Below, piece after piece: positions 47,701 through 58,648 of a DNA stretch of 64,000 nucleotides (within the stretch, counting starts at the first letter, position 1; every line of letters begins with the position of its first letter). Location of the stretch: assembly GCF_000003815.2 (NCBI RefSeq), contig NC_049997.1, positions 14,630,413 to 14,694,412 of the forward strand. Direction: 5' to 3'. Below the pieces are notes generated by a model. The model did no database searches and was not told where the DNA came from. It was given only the letters and a program-made list of their open reading frames with translations. The DNA comes from Branchiostoma floridae. Its lineage: Eukaryota; Chordata; Leptocardii; Amphioxiformes; Branchiostomatidae. Made by a program: the position numbers and the translations under genes.

Positions 47701-48400
47701 TTTGAGGGCGTACATCGAATCCAGCTTTTGGTGTCTCCCCATACGTTAGGTTACTGCGTATGTTGTGTATGTCCCTGCCATACCCGACCGAGGTGCAAGT
47801 GTTAGTATCGTTCTCGGGTGAGTCACGCGTTGCCGTGTCGATTGGGATGTCATTGCTGCCAGTTGAAAAGTCACCCGATTTCTGAACGGTTTCATCTGTT
47901 TTAGCTTCTACATTTGACGTCATGACGGTCACATTATGCTGACAAATATATGCAACAGCGTATGGTTGAGCATCGATATCAGCAGGCATTGGTTGGATGG
48001 TTTGTTCTCTAGCAACTGTAGCATCAAAATTTGTAGGTTGGTCATCACAATCGTTATCATCATCTTGATGATATCCTGCAGCATACGACTGAATGCGGGA
48101 GTTGTCATCACGTTTTGTAGGTTCATCAGCGCAATCGTTATCATCATCTTGATATCCTACAGCATACGGCTGAATGCAGGGGTTGCCATCACCCGGATTG
48201 TCAGCACAATCATTATCATCGTCTTGATATCCTACAGCATACGGCTGAATGCAGGGATTGTCTTCACTGTCTGATGATGACATGCAGATACTTTTCATAG
48301 CACCCACATTTTGACTTACTTGAATCATGTTAGAGGTACTCACTGGCGAATCGTCTGTTGTAACGGATGGAACAGTGTTGGTTGCGAGGCTGCCTGCCAT
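44744..48400 (-). CDS. Type II membrane protein: IQPYAV-repeat tail, one TM helix, NHL propeller
   Basis: Minus-strand exons: 48400-46713 (containing gap 47405-47624), 46414-46302, 46165-46102, gap 45669-46001, and 45588-44744; all visible joins keep phase. The first exon encodes a hydrophilic, acidic tail with at least six IQPYAV(G/R)YQ-type repeats separated by Asp/Asn/Lys-rich spacers, in two sets that each end in a PYA(V/A)AY(I/M)CQ variant followed by VMTS. The next exon holds CRYPR, one hydrophobic helix (about 22 residues, VMITLVIGGIIAGVSFG at its end) and no signal peptide, so type II topology is inferred. A short Ser/Thr stalk leads to a 280-residue NHL beta-propeller (GVAVSADNEIFVTDCDNNRV, GICIDSFGFIIVANEENDRV, GLAIGPNGDLVVTEPS). 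NHL domains bind proteins or RNA in TRIM-NHL and pathway proteins; here the domain would be extracellular. Role unknown; tyrosines in the tail suggest signalling. Gap 2 may hide a stalk exon. Confidence 0.82.
45669..46001. other. Assembly gap (333 N)
   Basis: It lies between the stalk exon and the NHL exon. The visible exons can join in phase 1 without it, but a further exon inside cannot be excluded. Confidence 0.99.
47405..47624. other. Assembly gap (220 N) inside the repeat-tail exon
   Basis: The coding frame differs on the two sides by one base, so the true size is not 220 modulo 3, or an intron or collapsed repeat is hidden. It separates the two similar IQPYAV repeat sets. Confidence 0.99.
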
Positions 48401-48654
48401 GATTCCGACGGTAGTGGACCAGCTGTAGGTTGGTTGTTCTGTGGTAAAAAACGCGATTGCAGGCGTTGTTTATTCCTCTTACACCAAACAGGCTGTCTCT
48501 GATCTTCGGATCTGTTTGTTTTACTGATTTTGGTGATCCCTTCACTTCACTTGTACTTGTGTATTTCTAAGCTGAGGCAGTCCAAGTAAATTCCCAGGAT
48601 TACATAGCTCGAGGCTTCCTAATCCTTTGGTGCGTTTTCAATCAAACACTCGTT
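48401..48654. other. 5' region of the NHL gene
   Basis: An acceptor-like cctacag lies about 25 bp before the NHL start codon (minus strand), so a separate non-coding exon further upstream is likely. It would lie within or beyond the tandem array. Nothing else was recognised. Confidence 0.4.
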
Positions 48655-50002
48655 GAATACACGTGTGTCAATCTCACTACTTTGATCTCAGGAGTTGTAA
48701 GAATAACGTTGTAAGTTCTAATATCTCTTTACGCCCAAGTGAGATAACCCCCTTAAGCCTTGGCGATGATTTGTCTGCATGAAATGTTTTTCCTTTCAAG
48801 TATACATGTGTCCCTTTGATGCGTTTGAAATGAGGAACATAAAGCAGCTTTCATTTGTCAGAAAGCGCTGCGATGAATAAACGTAAGGCAACCATTATCT
48901 TCGACGTTGGCTTTAAGTCGATGTGAATCTAACGAATAGTTACAGTATCACCGAGAATGTGTCACACTGTACTGTGCGGCCAAGTAAGCGTTTATCATAG
49001 AAATGTAGTTCCCTGACACTACAGGATTTCTCCAGTAGCGGTTCTTTCAAGAGAAAAAATCCTGTTACTTCTAAAGCATCACAGAAATGACGGCAAAGAA
49101 TGAGGGACCGGATTATGACCGGATTCATTTCCTAGCCAATCAAAACAAAAAAGGTCGCAGCACTGTGACTCACAGTATTCTCCAAGCCAAGGTGGCACTG
49201 ACGGATAATATAAACTTTAGACATTCCAGCCACTACTATACCCATGAACCCACCTTGCTCGGAGAATAGCGCGAGTCACACCTCACTTACGCTCAACTTT
49301 TGAATGTTGAATCATGAAAAAATACAGTTACTCTCCAAGCAGAGGTTCGGCTCCGGCTGTTTTTTTTACGTTTTTAGGCGTTTGTATCGGATTTTCTATT
49401 TCGCACATGCTTTTTTTGTATGGGTATTTTAACCATTGAAATAATTGCCATTCCATTTACACAGAACCAAAGCAAGTATCTTCTGTCTTAAGTCTATGAA
49501 GGTTGAACATCTAGGTAATACATGAAAGATATGTAAGATAAAACTCTAGTGTCTAAAATTTATCCAGTTGCTCGAGTCTTACCTAGCATCTGTGTTATAT
49601 CTTACAAGATTGACAAGACACAGGCGTGAATTCTAAAAGTTTAATAACATTCTTCGCACATGTGCTTTACACTGAGTATCTAAGCTGAATCGACTGAAGA
49701 CCATGTTCTCCGGCAATTCGCTTGTCAGCCTTTTAAACATAGATTTTTCAATCTTCAGTTGTTGGAGATCACCAACGCAAACGTGCAAACTTAGACAAAG
49801 CATTCTGTGATCGTTCAGCTATTAACATACATTTTTTAAACAATAGATTGTTATTGGTTTCTGATATTGAACGGACTGTCATGCATGAAACATTGTACAC
49901 ATTGAATATCAACATGATAATCCTAAAATGTCACATATTCCTTCTGAAGAACGTTGACTTTATTTGGATCCACAATTAGCTTGACATTTCTGTTAGCTAT
50001 TC
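48655..50002. other. Array unit 1 spacer
   Basis: Non-coding; short frames of 60-62 codons (48940-49128 and 49087-49269) are copied in all units but have no family or splice features. From about 49480 to 49910 it is homologous to 44240-44720, the 3' flank of the NHL gene (shared gacacaggygtgaatt, ggcaattcgctygtca and gtcatgcat). It also contains the motif tctccaagcagaggttcgg. Confidence 0.7.
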
Positions 50003-52949
50003 TTTTTTTTTTTTTTTTTTTTTGTCAATATGACTTTATTCGGGTCCAACAGCAGTACATTGTGATTGTTACAAATCTAACGTCCGTACATGAAGTAGTG
50101 GCTGGATACACATAGCTTATTGTCTAGCCCAGAACCAAGGTGGTTCATACAGTATAGTACTTACACACAAGCCACGTAAATTGCTTAACAAAGCAAGTAG
50201 CAAATAAACATTTTGTTGTACACAGTTTCTCTACTCAATGATTTTACAAGTTTGCACATCTTGAGTGAGAGCTGTAAATAAATACAATACATTGTGGTTT
50301 CTAAGTAACTCCTTGTTGTCTTTATATCTGATCCACGATACAAATATGGCGTATTTTGCAAGAGTAACATAAAAGTTACCTCCAAAAAGTACAGAAGCTG
50401 TAGTATTGATGGCTATGTTAATGCCAGATTGGGAAAGCAAGTGTTTAACTTCGTCCCAATAGCCTCTTAACCTTACACACTCAAAGAACATATGTGAATA
50501 ATTTTCGTCTTGGTTACAGATCGCACATTTAGGGCTGTAGATAGTCCCAGAGGTGTCTACTATTTTCCATTTATGAAGTAAGAATCTGCAAGGGAGGATT
50601 TTGTGCAATAATTTAAAATTAAACTCTTTCAACTTATTCTCTTTTAACTTCAGGGTCTGAGATCTCCATATATTCGTCCAATTTAAGTTAGGAAATATGC
50701 TATCCCAATAAGCTTGAGAAGAAGGTTTCGTCAGGGTTTTGGCAAGACAAAGAGAATACCAATATTTACTACTGAGTTTTACTACTGGTATTTTACAAAA
50801 TTACTCCACATCATGTTATCCTCCTTGCAAACTTTTATCTTAAAATTTTATTTGACCAGATTCAATCATCATTAATTTTTGCAAGGTCCCCTCCATCCCC
50901 CTTCAAAGTTCCTGCCAGGGCCAAGAACAACTTCCCTATAAANNNNNNNNNNNNNNNNNNNNNNNNNNNNNNNNNNNNNNNNNNNNNNNNNNNNNNNNNN
51001 NNNNNNNNNNNNNNNNNNNNNNNNNNNNNNNNNNNNNNNNNNNNNNNNNNNNNNNNNNNNNNNNNNNNNNNNNNNNNNNNNNNNNNNNNNNNNNNNNNNN
51101 NNNNNNNNNNNNNNNNNNNNNNNNNNNNNNNNNNNNNNNNNNNNNNNNNNNNNNNNNNNNNNNNNNNNNNNNNNNNNNNNNNNNNNNNNNNNNNNNNNNN
51201 NNNNNNNNNNNNNNNNNNNNNNNNNNNNNNNNNNNNNNNNNNNNNNNNNNNNNNNNNNNNNNNNNNNNNNNNNNNNNNNNNNNNNNNNNNNNNNNNNNNN
51301 NNNNNNNNNNNNNNNNNNNNNNNNNNNNNNNNNNNNNNNNNNNNNNNNNNNNNNNNNNNNNNNNNNNNNNNNNNNNNNNNNNNNNNNNNNNNNNNNNNNN
51401 NNNNNNNNNNNNNNNNNNNNNNNNNNNNNNNNNNNNNNNNNNNNNNNNNNNNNNNNNNNNNNNNNNNNNNNNNNNNNNNNNNNNNNNNNNNNNNNNNNNN
51501 NNNNNNNNNNNNNNNNNNNNNNNNNNNNNNNNNNNNNNNNNNNNNNNNNNNNNNNNNNNNNNNNNNNNNNNNNNNNNNNNNNNNNNNNNNNNNNNNNNNN
51601 NNNNNNNNNNNNNNNNNNNNNNNNNNNNNNNNNNNNNNNNNNNNNNNNNNNNNNNNNNNNNNNNNNNNNNNNNNNNNNNNNNNNNNNNNNNNNNNNNNNN
51701 NNNNNNNNNNNNNNNNNNNNNNNNNNNNNNNNNNNNNNNNNNNNNNNNNNNNNNNNNNNNNNNNNNNNNNNNNNNNNNNNNNNNNNNNNNNNNNNNNNNN
51801 NNNNNNNNNNNNNNNNNNNNNNNNNNNNNNNNNNNNNNNNNNNNNNNNNNNNNNNNNNNNNNNNNNNNNNNNNNNNNNNNNNNNNNNNNNNNNNNNNNNN
51901 NNNNNNNNNNNNNNNNNNCCAGTTCACCATATCAAAAGCCTTTTGAAAGTCGAGGCAAATAATGGCTCCAGGAATGTTATAATGGTTGCAGTAATATATA
52001 ACATCATGTATAACACGGACATTCTGACCGATAAATCTGTTTTTCAAATACGCTGTTTGGTCGTGTGAAATAAGGTTGGGTAGAGCTGCTTGGAGTCTTT
52101 TCGCCAGAGCAGCTGCCAACAACTTATAATCAGTATTAAGGAGACTAATGGGTCTCCAGTTAGCGAGATCTTTTCTGTCTCCCTTCTTAAAGATAAGTTT
52201 AAGGACTGCTCTTTTTTGAGACGGAGACATACATCCCTTTTCCATAGATTCTTTGAGAGCATCAAAAACAAAGTCTCCAATACTGTTCCAGAAAGTAAGA
52301 TAGAATTCGGCGGGAAGTCCGTCCGTTCCTGGGGATCTATTTGTTTTCATAGCTTGCAAGGCCTCAAAATATTCCTCCTTTTCTAGAGGTTTCTCAAGAA
52401 TCAATTTTTTATGTTCGGAAAGGCTGGATTCTAGCTCAACAGTCTCTAGGAACATATCAATTTCCCTGTCAGAGACTGAACAGTCGCTGGTATATAGACG
52501 TTCATAGAATGATTTTTCTAACTGTAAGATTTTCCCCTGGTCTGTTACATGAGTGTCTCCATCACTCAGTTTTGTAATATTATTGTTTGCAGCTTGCCAT
52601 TTTTCAAGGTTGAGAAAATAAGCGAGAGATTTTTCTCCCTTCTCAGTCCATTCTGCCCGTGCTCTAATTTGTGCACCTCTGGCTTTTGACTGGTAGATTT
52701 TCTCAATCTCAGTTTTTACAGTGGTATATTCGTTTAGAGTTGTCTCATCCAGGTTTTCGTCTATTTTCTGATCTAATTCCAATAATCTTTTTTCTAGGTA
52801 GATAAGATTTCCTTTCATTTGAATGGCTTTCTGTTTACAGAAGCCAATTGAGAATTCCTTGATTCGTTTTTTGATAAGTTCCCATAGGAGCTGTTTAGAA
52901 ATAGTTGTGTTCTTGTATTCCAAATTAACATTTAATATAGAATTTTTTT
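50003..52949 (-). mobile_element. LINE copy 1, L1/Tx1-like, 5'-truncated, with gap
   Basis: Minus-strand element ending in a poly(A) tail (T-run 50003-50023) preceded by AATAAAG. Coding starts at 52923 (MEYKNTTISKQLLWEL) and holds the linker and RT motifs up to DFQKAFDMVNW before gap 50943-51918. After the gap, the C-terminal part 50632-50231 reads through CVRLRGYWDEV to a stop, unlike the other copies, which have TGA after CVRL. Small indels at 50780-50940 beside the gap break the frame and may be sequencing error. Confidence 0.9.
50943..51918. other. Assembly gap (976 N) in LINE copy 1
   Basis: It replaces most of the reverse transcriptase core. By comparison with copy 3 the missing part should be close to this size. 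Confidence 0.99.
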
Positions 52950-54296
52950 GAATACACGTGTGTCAATCTCACTACTTTGATCTCAGGAGTTGTAAGAATA
53001 ACGTTGTAAGTTCTAATATCTCTTTACGCCCAAGTGAGATAACCCCCTTAAGCCTTGGCGATGATTTGTCTGCATGAAATGTTTTTCCTTTCAAGTATAC
53101 ATGTGTCCCTTTGATGCGTTTGAAATGAGGAACATAAAGCAGCTTTCATTTGTCAGAAAGCGCTGCGATGAATAAACGTAAGGCAACCATTATCTTCGAC
53201 GTTGGCTTTAAGTCGATGTGAATCTAACGAATAGTTACAGTATCACCGAGAATGTGTCACACTGTACTGTGCGGCCAAGTAAGCGTTTATCATAGAAATG
53301 TAGTTCCCTGACACTACAGGATTTCTCCAGTAGCGGTTCTTTCAAGAGAAAAAATCCTGTTACTTCTAAAGCATCACAGAAATGACGGCAAAGAATGAGG
53401 GACCGGATTATGACCGGATTCATTTCCTAGCCAATCAAAACAAAAAAGGTCGCAGCACTGTGACTCACAGTATTCTCCAAGCCAAGGTGGCACTGACGGA
53501 TAATATAAACTTTAGACATTCCAGCCACTACTATACCCATGAACCCACCTTGCTCGGAGAATAGCGCGAGTCACACCTCACTTACGCTCAACTTTTGAAT
53601 GTAGAATCATGAAAAAATACAGTTACTCTCCAAGCAGAGGTTCGGCTCCGGCTGTTTTTTTACGTTTTTAGGCGTTTGTATCGGATTTTCTATTTCGCAC
53701 AGTCTTTTTTTGTATGGGTATTTTAACCATTGAAATAATTGCCATTCCATTTACACAGAACCAAAGCAAGTATCTTCTGTCTTAAGTCTATGAAGGTTGA
53801 ACATCTAGGTAATACATGAAAGATATGTAAGATAAAACTCTAGTGTCTAAAATTTATCCAGTTGCTCGAGTCTTACCTAGCATCTGTGTTATATCTTACA
53901 AGATTGACAAGACACAGGCGTGAATTCTAAAAGTTTAATAACATTCTTCGCACATGTGCTTTACACTGAGTATCTAAGCTGAATCGACTGAAGACCATGT
54001 TCTCCGGCAATTCGCTTGTCAGCCTTTTAAACATAGATTTTTCAATCTTCAGTTGTTGGAGATCACCAACGCAAACGTGCAAACTTAGACAAAGCATTCT
54101 GTGATCGTTCAGCTATTAACATACATTTTTTAAACAATAGATTGTTATTGGTTTCTGATATTGAACGGACTGTCATGCATGAAACATTGTACACATTGAA
54201 TATCAACATGATAATCCTAAAATGTCACATATTCCTTCTGAAGAACGTTGACTTAATTTGGATCCACAATTAGCTTGACATTTCTGTTAGCTATTC
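52950..54296. other. Array unit 2 spacer
   Basis: Nearly identical to 48655-50002. It differs at a few sites, for example acagtcttttttt in place of acatgctttttt near 53700. No gene was recognised. Confidence 0.8.
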
Positions 54297-57200
54297 TTTT
54301 TTTTTTTTTTTTTTTTTGTCAATATGACTTTATTCGGGTCCAACAGCAGTACATTGTGATTGTTACAAATCTAACGTCCGTACATGAAGTAGTGGCTGGA
54401 TACACATAGCTTATTGTCTAGCCCAGAACCAAGGTGGTTCATACAGTATAGTACTTACACACAAGCCACGTAAATTGCTTAACAAAGCAAGTAGCAAATA
54501 AACATTTTGTTGTACACAGTTTCTCTACTCAATGATTTTACAAGTTTGCACATCTTGAGTGAGAGCTGTAAATAAATACAATACATTGTGGTTTCTAAGT
54601 AACTCCTTGTTGTCTTTATATCTGATCCACGATACAAATATGGCGTATTTTGCAAGAGTAACATAAAAGTTACCTCCAAAAAGTACAGAAGCTGTAGTAT
54701 TGATGGCTATGTTAATGCCAGATTGGGAAAGCAAGTGTTTAACTTCGTCCCAATAGCCTCATAACCTTACACACTCAAAGAACATATGTGAATAATTTTC
54801 GTCTTGGTTACAGATCGCACATTTAGGGCTGTAGATAGTCCCAGAGGTGTCTACTATTTTCCATTTATGAAGTAAGAATCTGCAAGGGAGGATTTTGTGC
54901 AATAATTTGAAATTAAACTCTTTCAACTTATTCTCTTTTAACTTCAGGGTCTGAGATCTCCATATATTCGTCCAATTTAAGTTAGGAAATATGCTATCCC
55001 AATAAGCTTGAGAAGAAGGTTTTGTTAGGGTTTTGGCAAGACAAAGAGAATACAAATATTTACTACTGAGTTTTACTACTGGTATTTTACAAAAATTAAT
55101 CCAAATCATGTAATCCTCCTTGCAAACTTTTATCTTAAAATTTTTATTTGACCAGATTCTATCATCATTAATTTTTGCAAGGTCCCTCCTCCCCCCTCCA
55201 AGTTCCTGCCAGGCCAAGACTACCTCCCTATAAAAGGGTGGCAGTTGTGTCAGGGGTGGGGCATTTCTTTTAACATTAAAGTTACATCTAAAAATATTAC
55301 AGTATTTTCCGAGTTTTTCAATAAAGTGTAAGGGTATTACTTGCCATCGTCTTATGTTATTTTGATTTGTCTGTAGCAATCTCTTTACCCATGACGCTTG
55401 TAAGCTTTTACACTTGGAATATATGTCTATCATTTTGATTCCCCCGTCGGTATAACTGGAATATAGTGCTGTACGCTTTATTTTGTCAGGTTTGTTGTCC
55501 CAAAGAAATGAGAAGGTTAATTTCTGAGTTTTCTTAAGTACCCATTCTGGGGTTGGAATCATAAACATGTTGTAGATGATTTGAGACAGGGCTAAAGTTT
55601 TTATAACATAACATTTTCCATATAAAGTTAATTTGCGTTTCTGCCACCTTCGAAACATATTTTCAATTTTGTTTATCCGTTTGTCCCAATTTAAGGTTTC
55701 GCATAGTTCTTCTGAAAGGCTGAAGTATAGTCCCAGAGATTTGATAGGTGTCCCCGGCCATGTGATACCAAAGGGCTTGTCTCTGCGGTGTTGGAAGGAC
55801 CCTATCCATAGTGCTTCGCACTTTTTAAGGTTCAATCTGGGTCCTGCGACTTTACTAAACTTATCTACAATGTTAAGGGCAGTTTGTATTGAAAGGTCAT
55901 CCGACAGTGTAAGTGTAGTATCGTCAGCAACTTGACTGATCTTTACTTCATACTCAAGATCGTGAACCTTGACCTTGATTCCTTTAATTAAATCGGTATG
56001 TCGAATTTTAAGTGCCAGTATTTCTACAACTAAATTAAATAAAAGAGCAGAGAGTGGACAGCCCTGCCGGATGCCACGCTGCAGTTTGAAAAAGGCTGTC
56101 TTCCAGCCGAAGTTAGTCAAACAACATTCAATATCTGTATACATCATTTTCACCAAGGAAATAAAATTTGGTCCAAAGCCAAATTTCTGAAGGGTTTTGA
56201 GCATGAAGTTCCAGTTCACCATATCAAAAGCCTTTTGAAAGTCGAGGCAAATAATGGCTCCAGGAATGTTATAATGGTTGCAGTAATATATAACATCATG
56301 TATAACACGGACATTCTGACCGATAAATCTGTTTTTCAAATACGCTGTTTGGTCGTGTGAAATAAGGTTGGGTAGAGCTGCTTGGAGTCTTTTCGCCAGA
56401 GCAGCTGCCAACAACTTATAATCAGTATTAAGGAGACTAATGGGTCTCCAGTTAGCGAGATCTTTTCTGTCTCCCTTCTTAAAGATAAGTTTAAGGACTG
56501 CTCTTTTTTGATCCCGTAGGGCTTTGTATATCCTNNNNNNNNNNNNNNNNNNNNNNNNNNNNNNNNNNNNNNNNNNNNNNNNNNNNNNNNNNNNNNNNNN
56601 NNNNNNNNNNNNNNNNNNNNNNNNNNNNNNNNNNCTGTTACCGCCGCACCGTGTGCATCAGGCGGGAAGTCCGTCCGTTCCTGGGGATCTATTTGTTTTC
56701 ATAGCTTGCAAGGCCTCAAAATATTCCTCCTTTTCTAGAGGTTTCTCAAGAATCAATTTTTTATGTTCGGAAAGGCTGGATTCTAGCTCAACAGTCTCTA
56801 GGAACATATCAATTTCCCTGTCAGAGACTGAACAGTCGCTGGTATATAGACGTTCATAGAATGATTTTTCTAACTGTAAGATTTTCCCCTGGTCTGTTAC
56901 ATGAGTGTCTCCATCACTCAGTTTTGTAATATTATTGTTTGCAGCTTGCCATTTTTCAAGGTTGAGAAAATAAGCGAGAGATTTTTCTCCCTTCTCAGTC
57001 CATTCTGCCCGTGCTCTAATTTGTGCACCTCTGGCTTTTGACTGGTAGATTTTCTCAATCTCAGTTTTTACAGTGGTATATTCGTTTAGAGTTGTCTCAT
57101 CCAGGTTTTCGTCTATTTTCTGATCTAATTCCAATAATCTTTTTTCTAGGTAGATAAGATTTCCTTTCATTTGAATGGCTTTCTGTTTACAGAAGCCAAT

Positions 57201-57301
57201 TGAGAATTCCTTGATTCGTTTTTTGATAAGTTCCCATAGGAGCTGTTTAGAAATAGTTGTGTTCTTGTATTCCAAATTAACATTTAATATAGAATTTTTT
57301 T
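54297..57301 (-). mobile_element. LINE copy 2, L1/Tx1-like, with chimeric gap
   Basis: Same element as copy 3, with poly(A) tail T-run 54297-54317. The frame runs 57275-56658 and 56414-54759, broken where about 95 bp of LINE is replaced by foreign sequence at 56512-56534, 100 N and 56635-56660. RT motifs A (DFQKAFD), B (RQGCPLSALLFN) and C (ADDTTL) are intact. It ends at the TGA after CVRL; the C-terminal 69 codons follow in frame after the stop. Confidence 0.9.
56512..56660. other. Chimeric gap: foreign edges around 100 N
   Basis: The bases before the N run (tcccgtagggctttgtatat) and after it (ctgttaccgccgcaccgtgt) do not occur at the matching place in copies 1 and 3. Either a small insertion in this copy or a mis-joined contig. 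Confidence 0.8.
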
Positions 57302-58648
57302 GAATACACGTGTGTCAATCTCACTACTTTGATCTCAGGAGTTGTAAGAATAACGTTGTAAGTTCTAATATCTCTTTACGCCCAAGTGAGATAACCCCCT
57401 TAAGCCTTGGCGATGATTTGTCTGCATGAAATGTTTTTCCTTTCAAGTATACATGTGTCCCTTTGATGCGTTTGAAATGAGGAACATAAAGCAGCTTTCA
57501 TTTGTCAGAAAGCGCTGCGATGAATAAACGTAAGGCAACCATTATCTTCGACGTTGGCTTTAAGTCGATGTGAATCTAACGAATAGTTACAGTATCACCG
57601 AGAATGTGTCACACTGTACTGTGCGGCCAAGTAAGCGTTTATCATAGAAATGTAGTTCCCTGACACTACAGGATTTCTCCAGTAGCGGTTCTTTCAAGAG
57701 AAAAAATCCTGTTACTTCTAAAGCATCACAGAAATGACGGCAAAGAATGAGGGACCGGATTATGACCGGATTCATTTCCTAGCCAATCAAAACAAAAAAG
57801 GTCGCAGCACTGTGACTCACAGTATTCTCCAAGCCAAGGTGGCACTGACGGATAATATAAACTTTAGACATTCCAGCCACTACTATACCCATGAACCCAC
57901 CTTGCTCGGAGAATAGCGCGAGTCACACCTCACTTACGCTCAACTTTTGAATGTAGAATCATGAAAAAATACAGTTACTCTCCAAGCAGAGGTTCGGCTC
58001 CGGCTGTTTTTTTACGTTTTTAGGCGTTTGTATCGGATTTTCTATTTCGCACAGTCTTTTTTTGTATGGGTATTTTAACCATTGAAATAATTGCCATTCC
58101 ATTTACACAGAACCAAAGCAAGTATCTTCTGTCTTAAGTCTATGAAGGTTGAACATCTAGGTAATACATGAAAGATATGTAAGATAAAACTCTAGTGTCT
58201 AAAATCTATCCAGTTGCTCGAGTCTTACCTAGCATCTGTGTTATATCTTACAAGATTGACAAGACACAGGCGTGAATTCTAAAAGTTTAATAACATTCTT
58301 CGCACATGTGCTTTACACTGAGTATCTAAGCTGAATCGACTGAAGACCATGTTCTCCGGCAATTCGCTTGTCAGCCTTTTAAACATAGATTTTTCAATCT
58401 TCAGTTGTTGGAGATCACCAACGCAAACGTGCAAACTTAGACAAAGCATTCTGTGATCGTTCAGCTATTAACATACATTTTTTAAACAATAGATTGTTAT
58501 TGGTTTCTGATATTGAACGGACTGTCATGCATGAAACATTGTACACATTGAATATCAACATGATAATCCTAAAATGTCACATATTCCTTCTGAAGAACGT
58601 TGACTTTATTTGGATCCACAATTAGCTTGACATTTCTGTTAGCTATTC
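57302..58648. other. Array unit 3 spacer
   Basis: Nearly identical to the unit 2 spacer; gap-free. No gene was recognised. Confidence 0.8.

Noticed and set aside
48940..49269. 60- and 62-codon frames repeated in each array unit
   Set aside because: They are copied with the unit, overlap each other on opposite strands, and unit 4 loses one of them, so there is no sign of coding selection.
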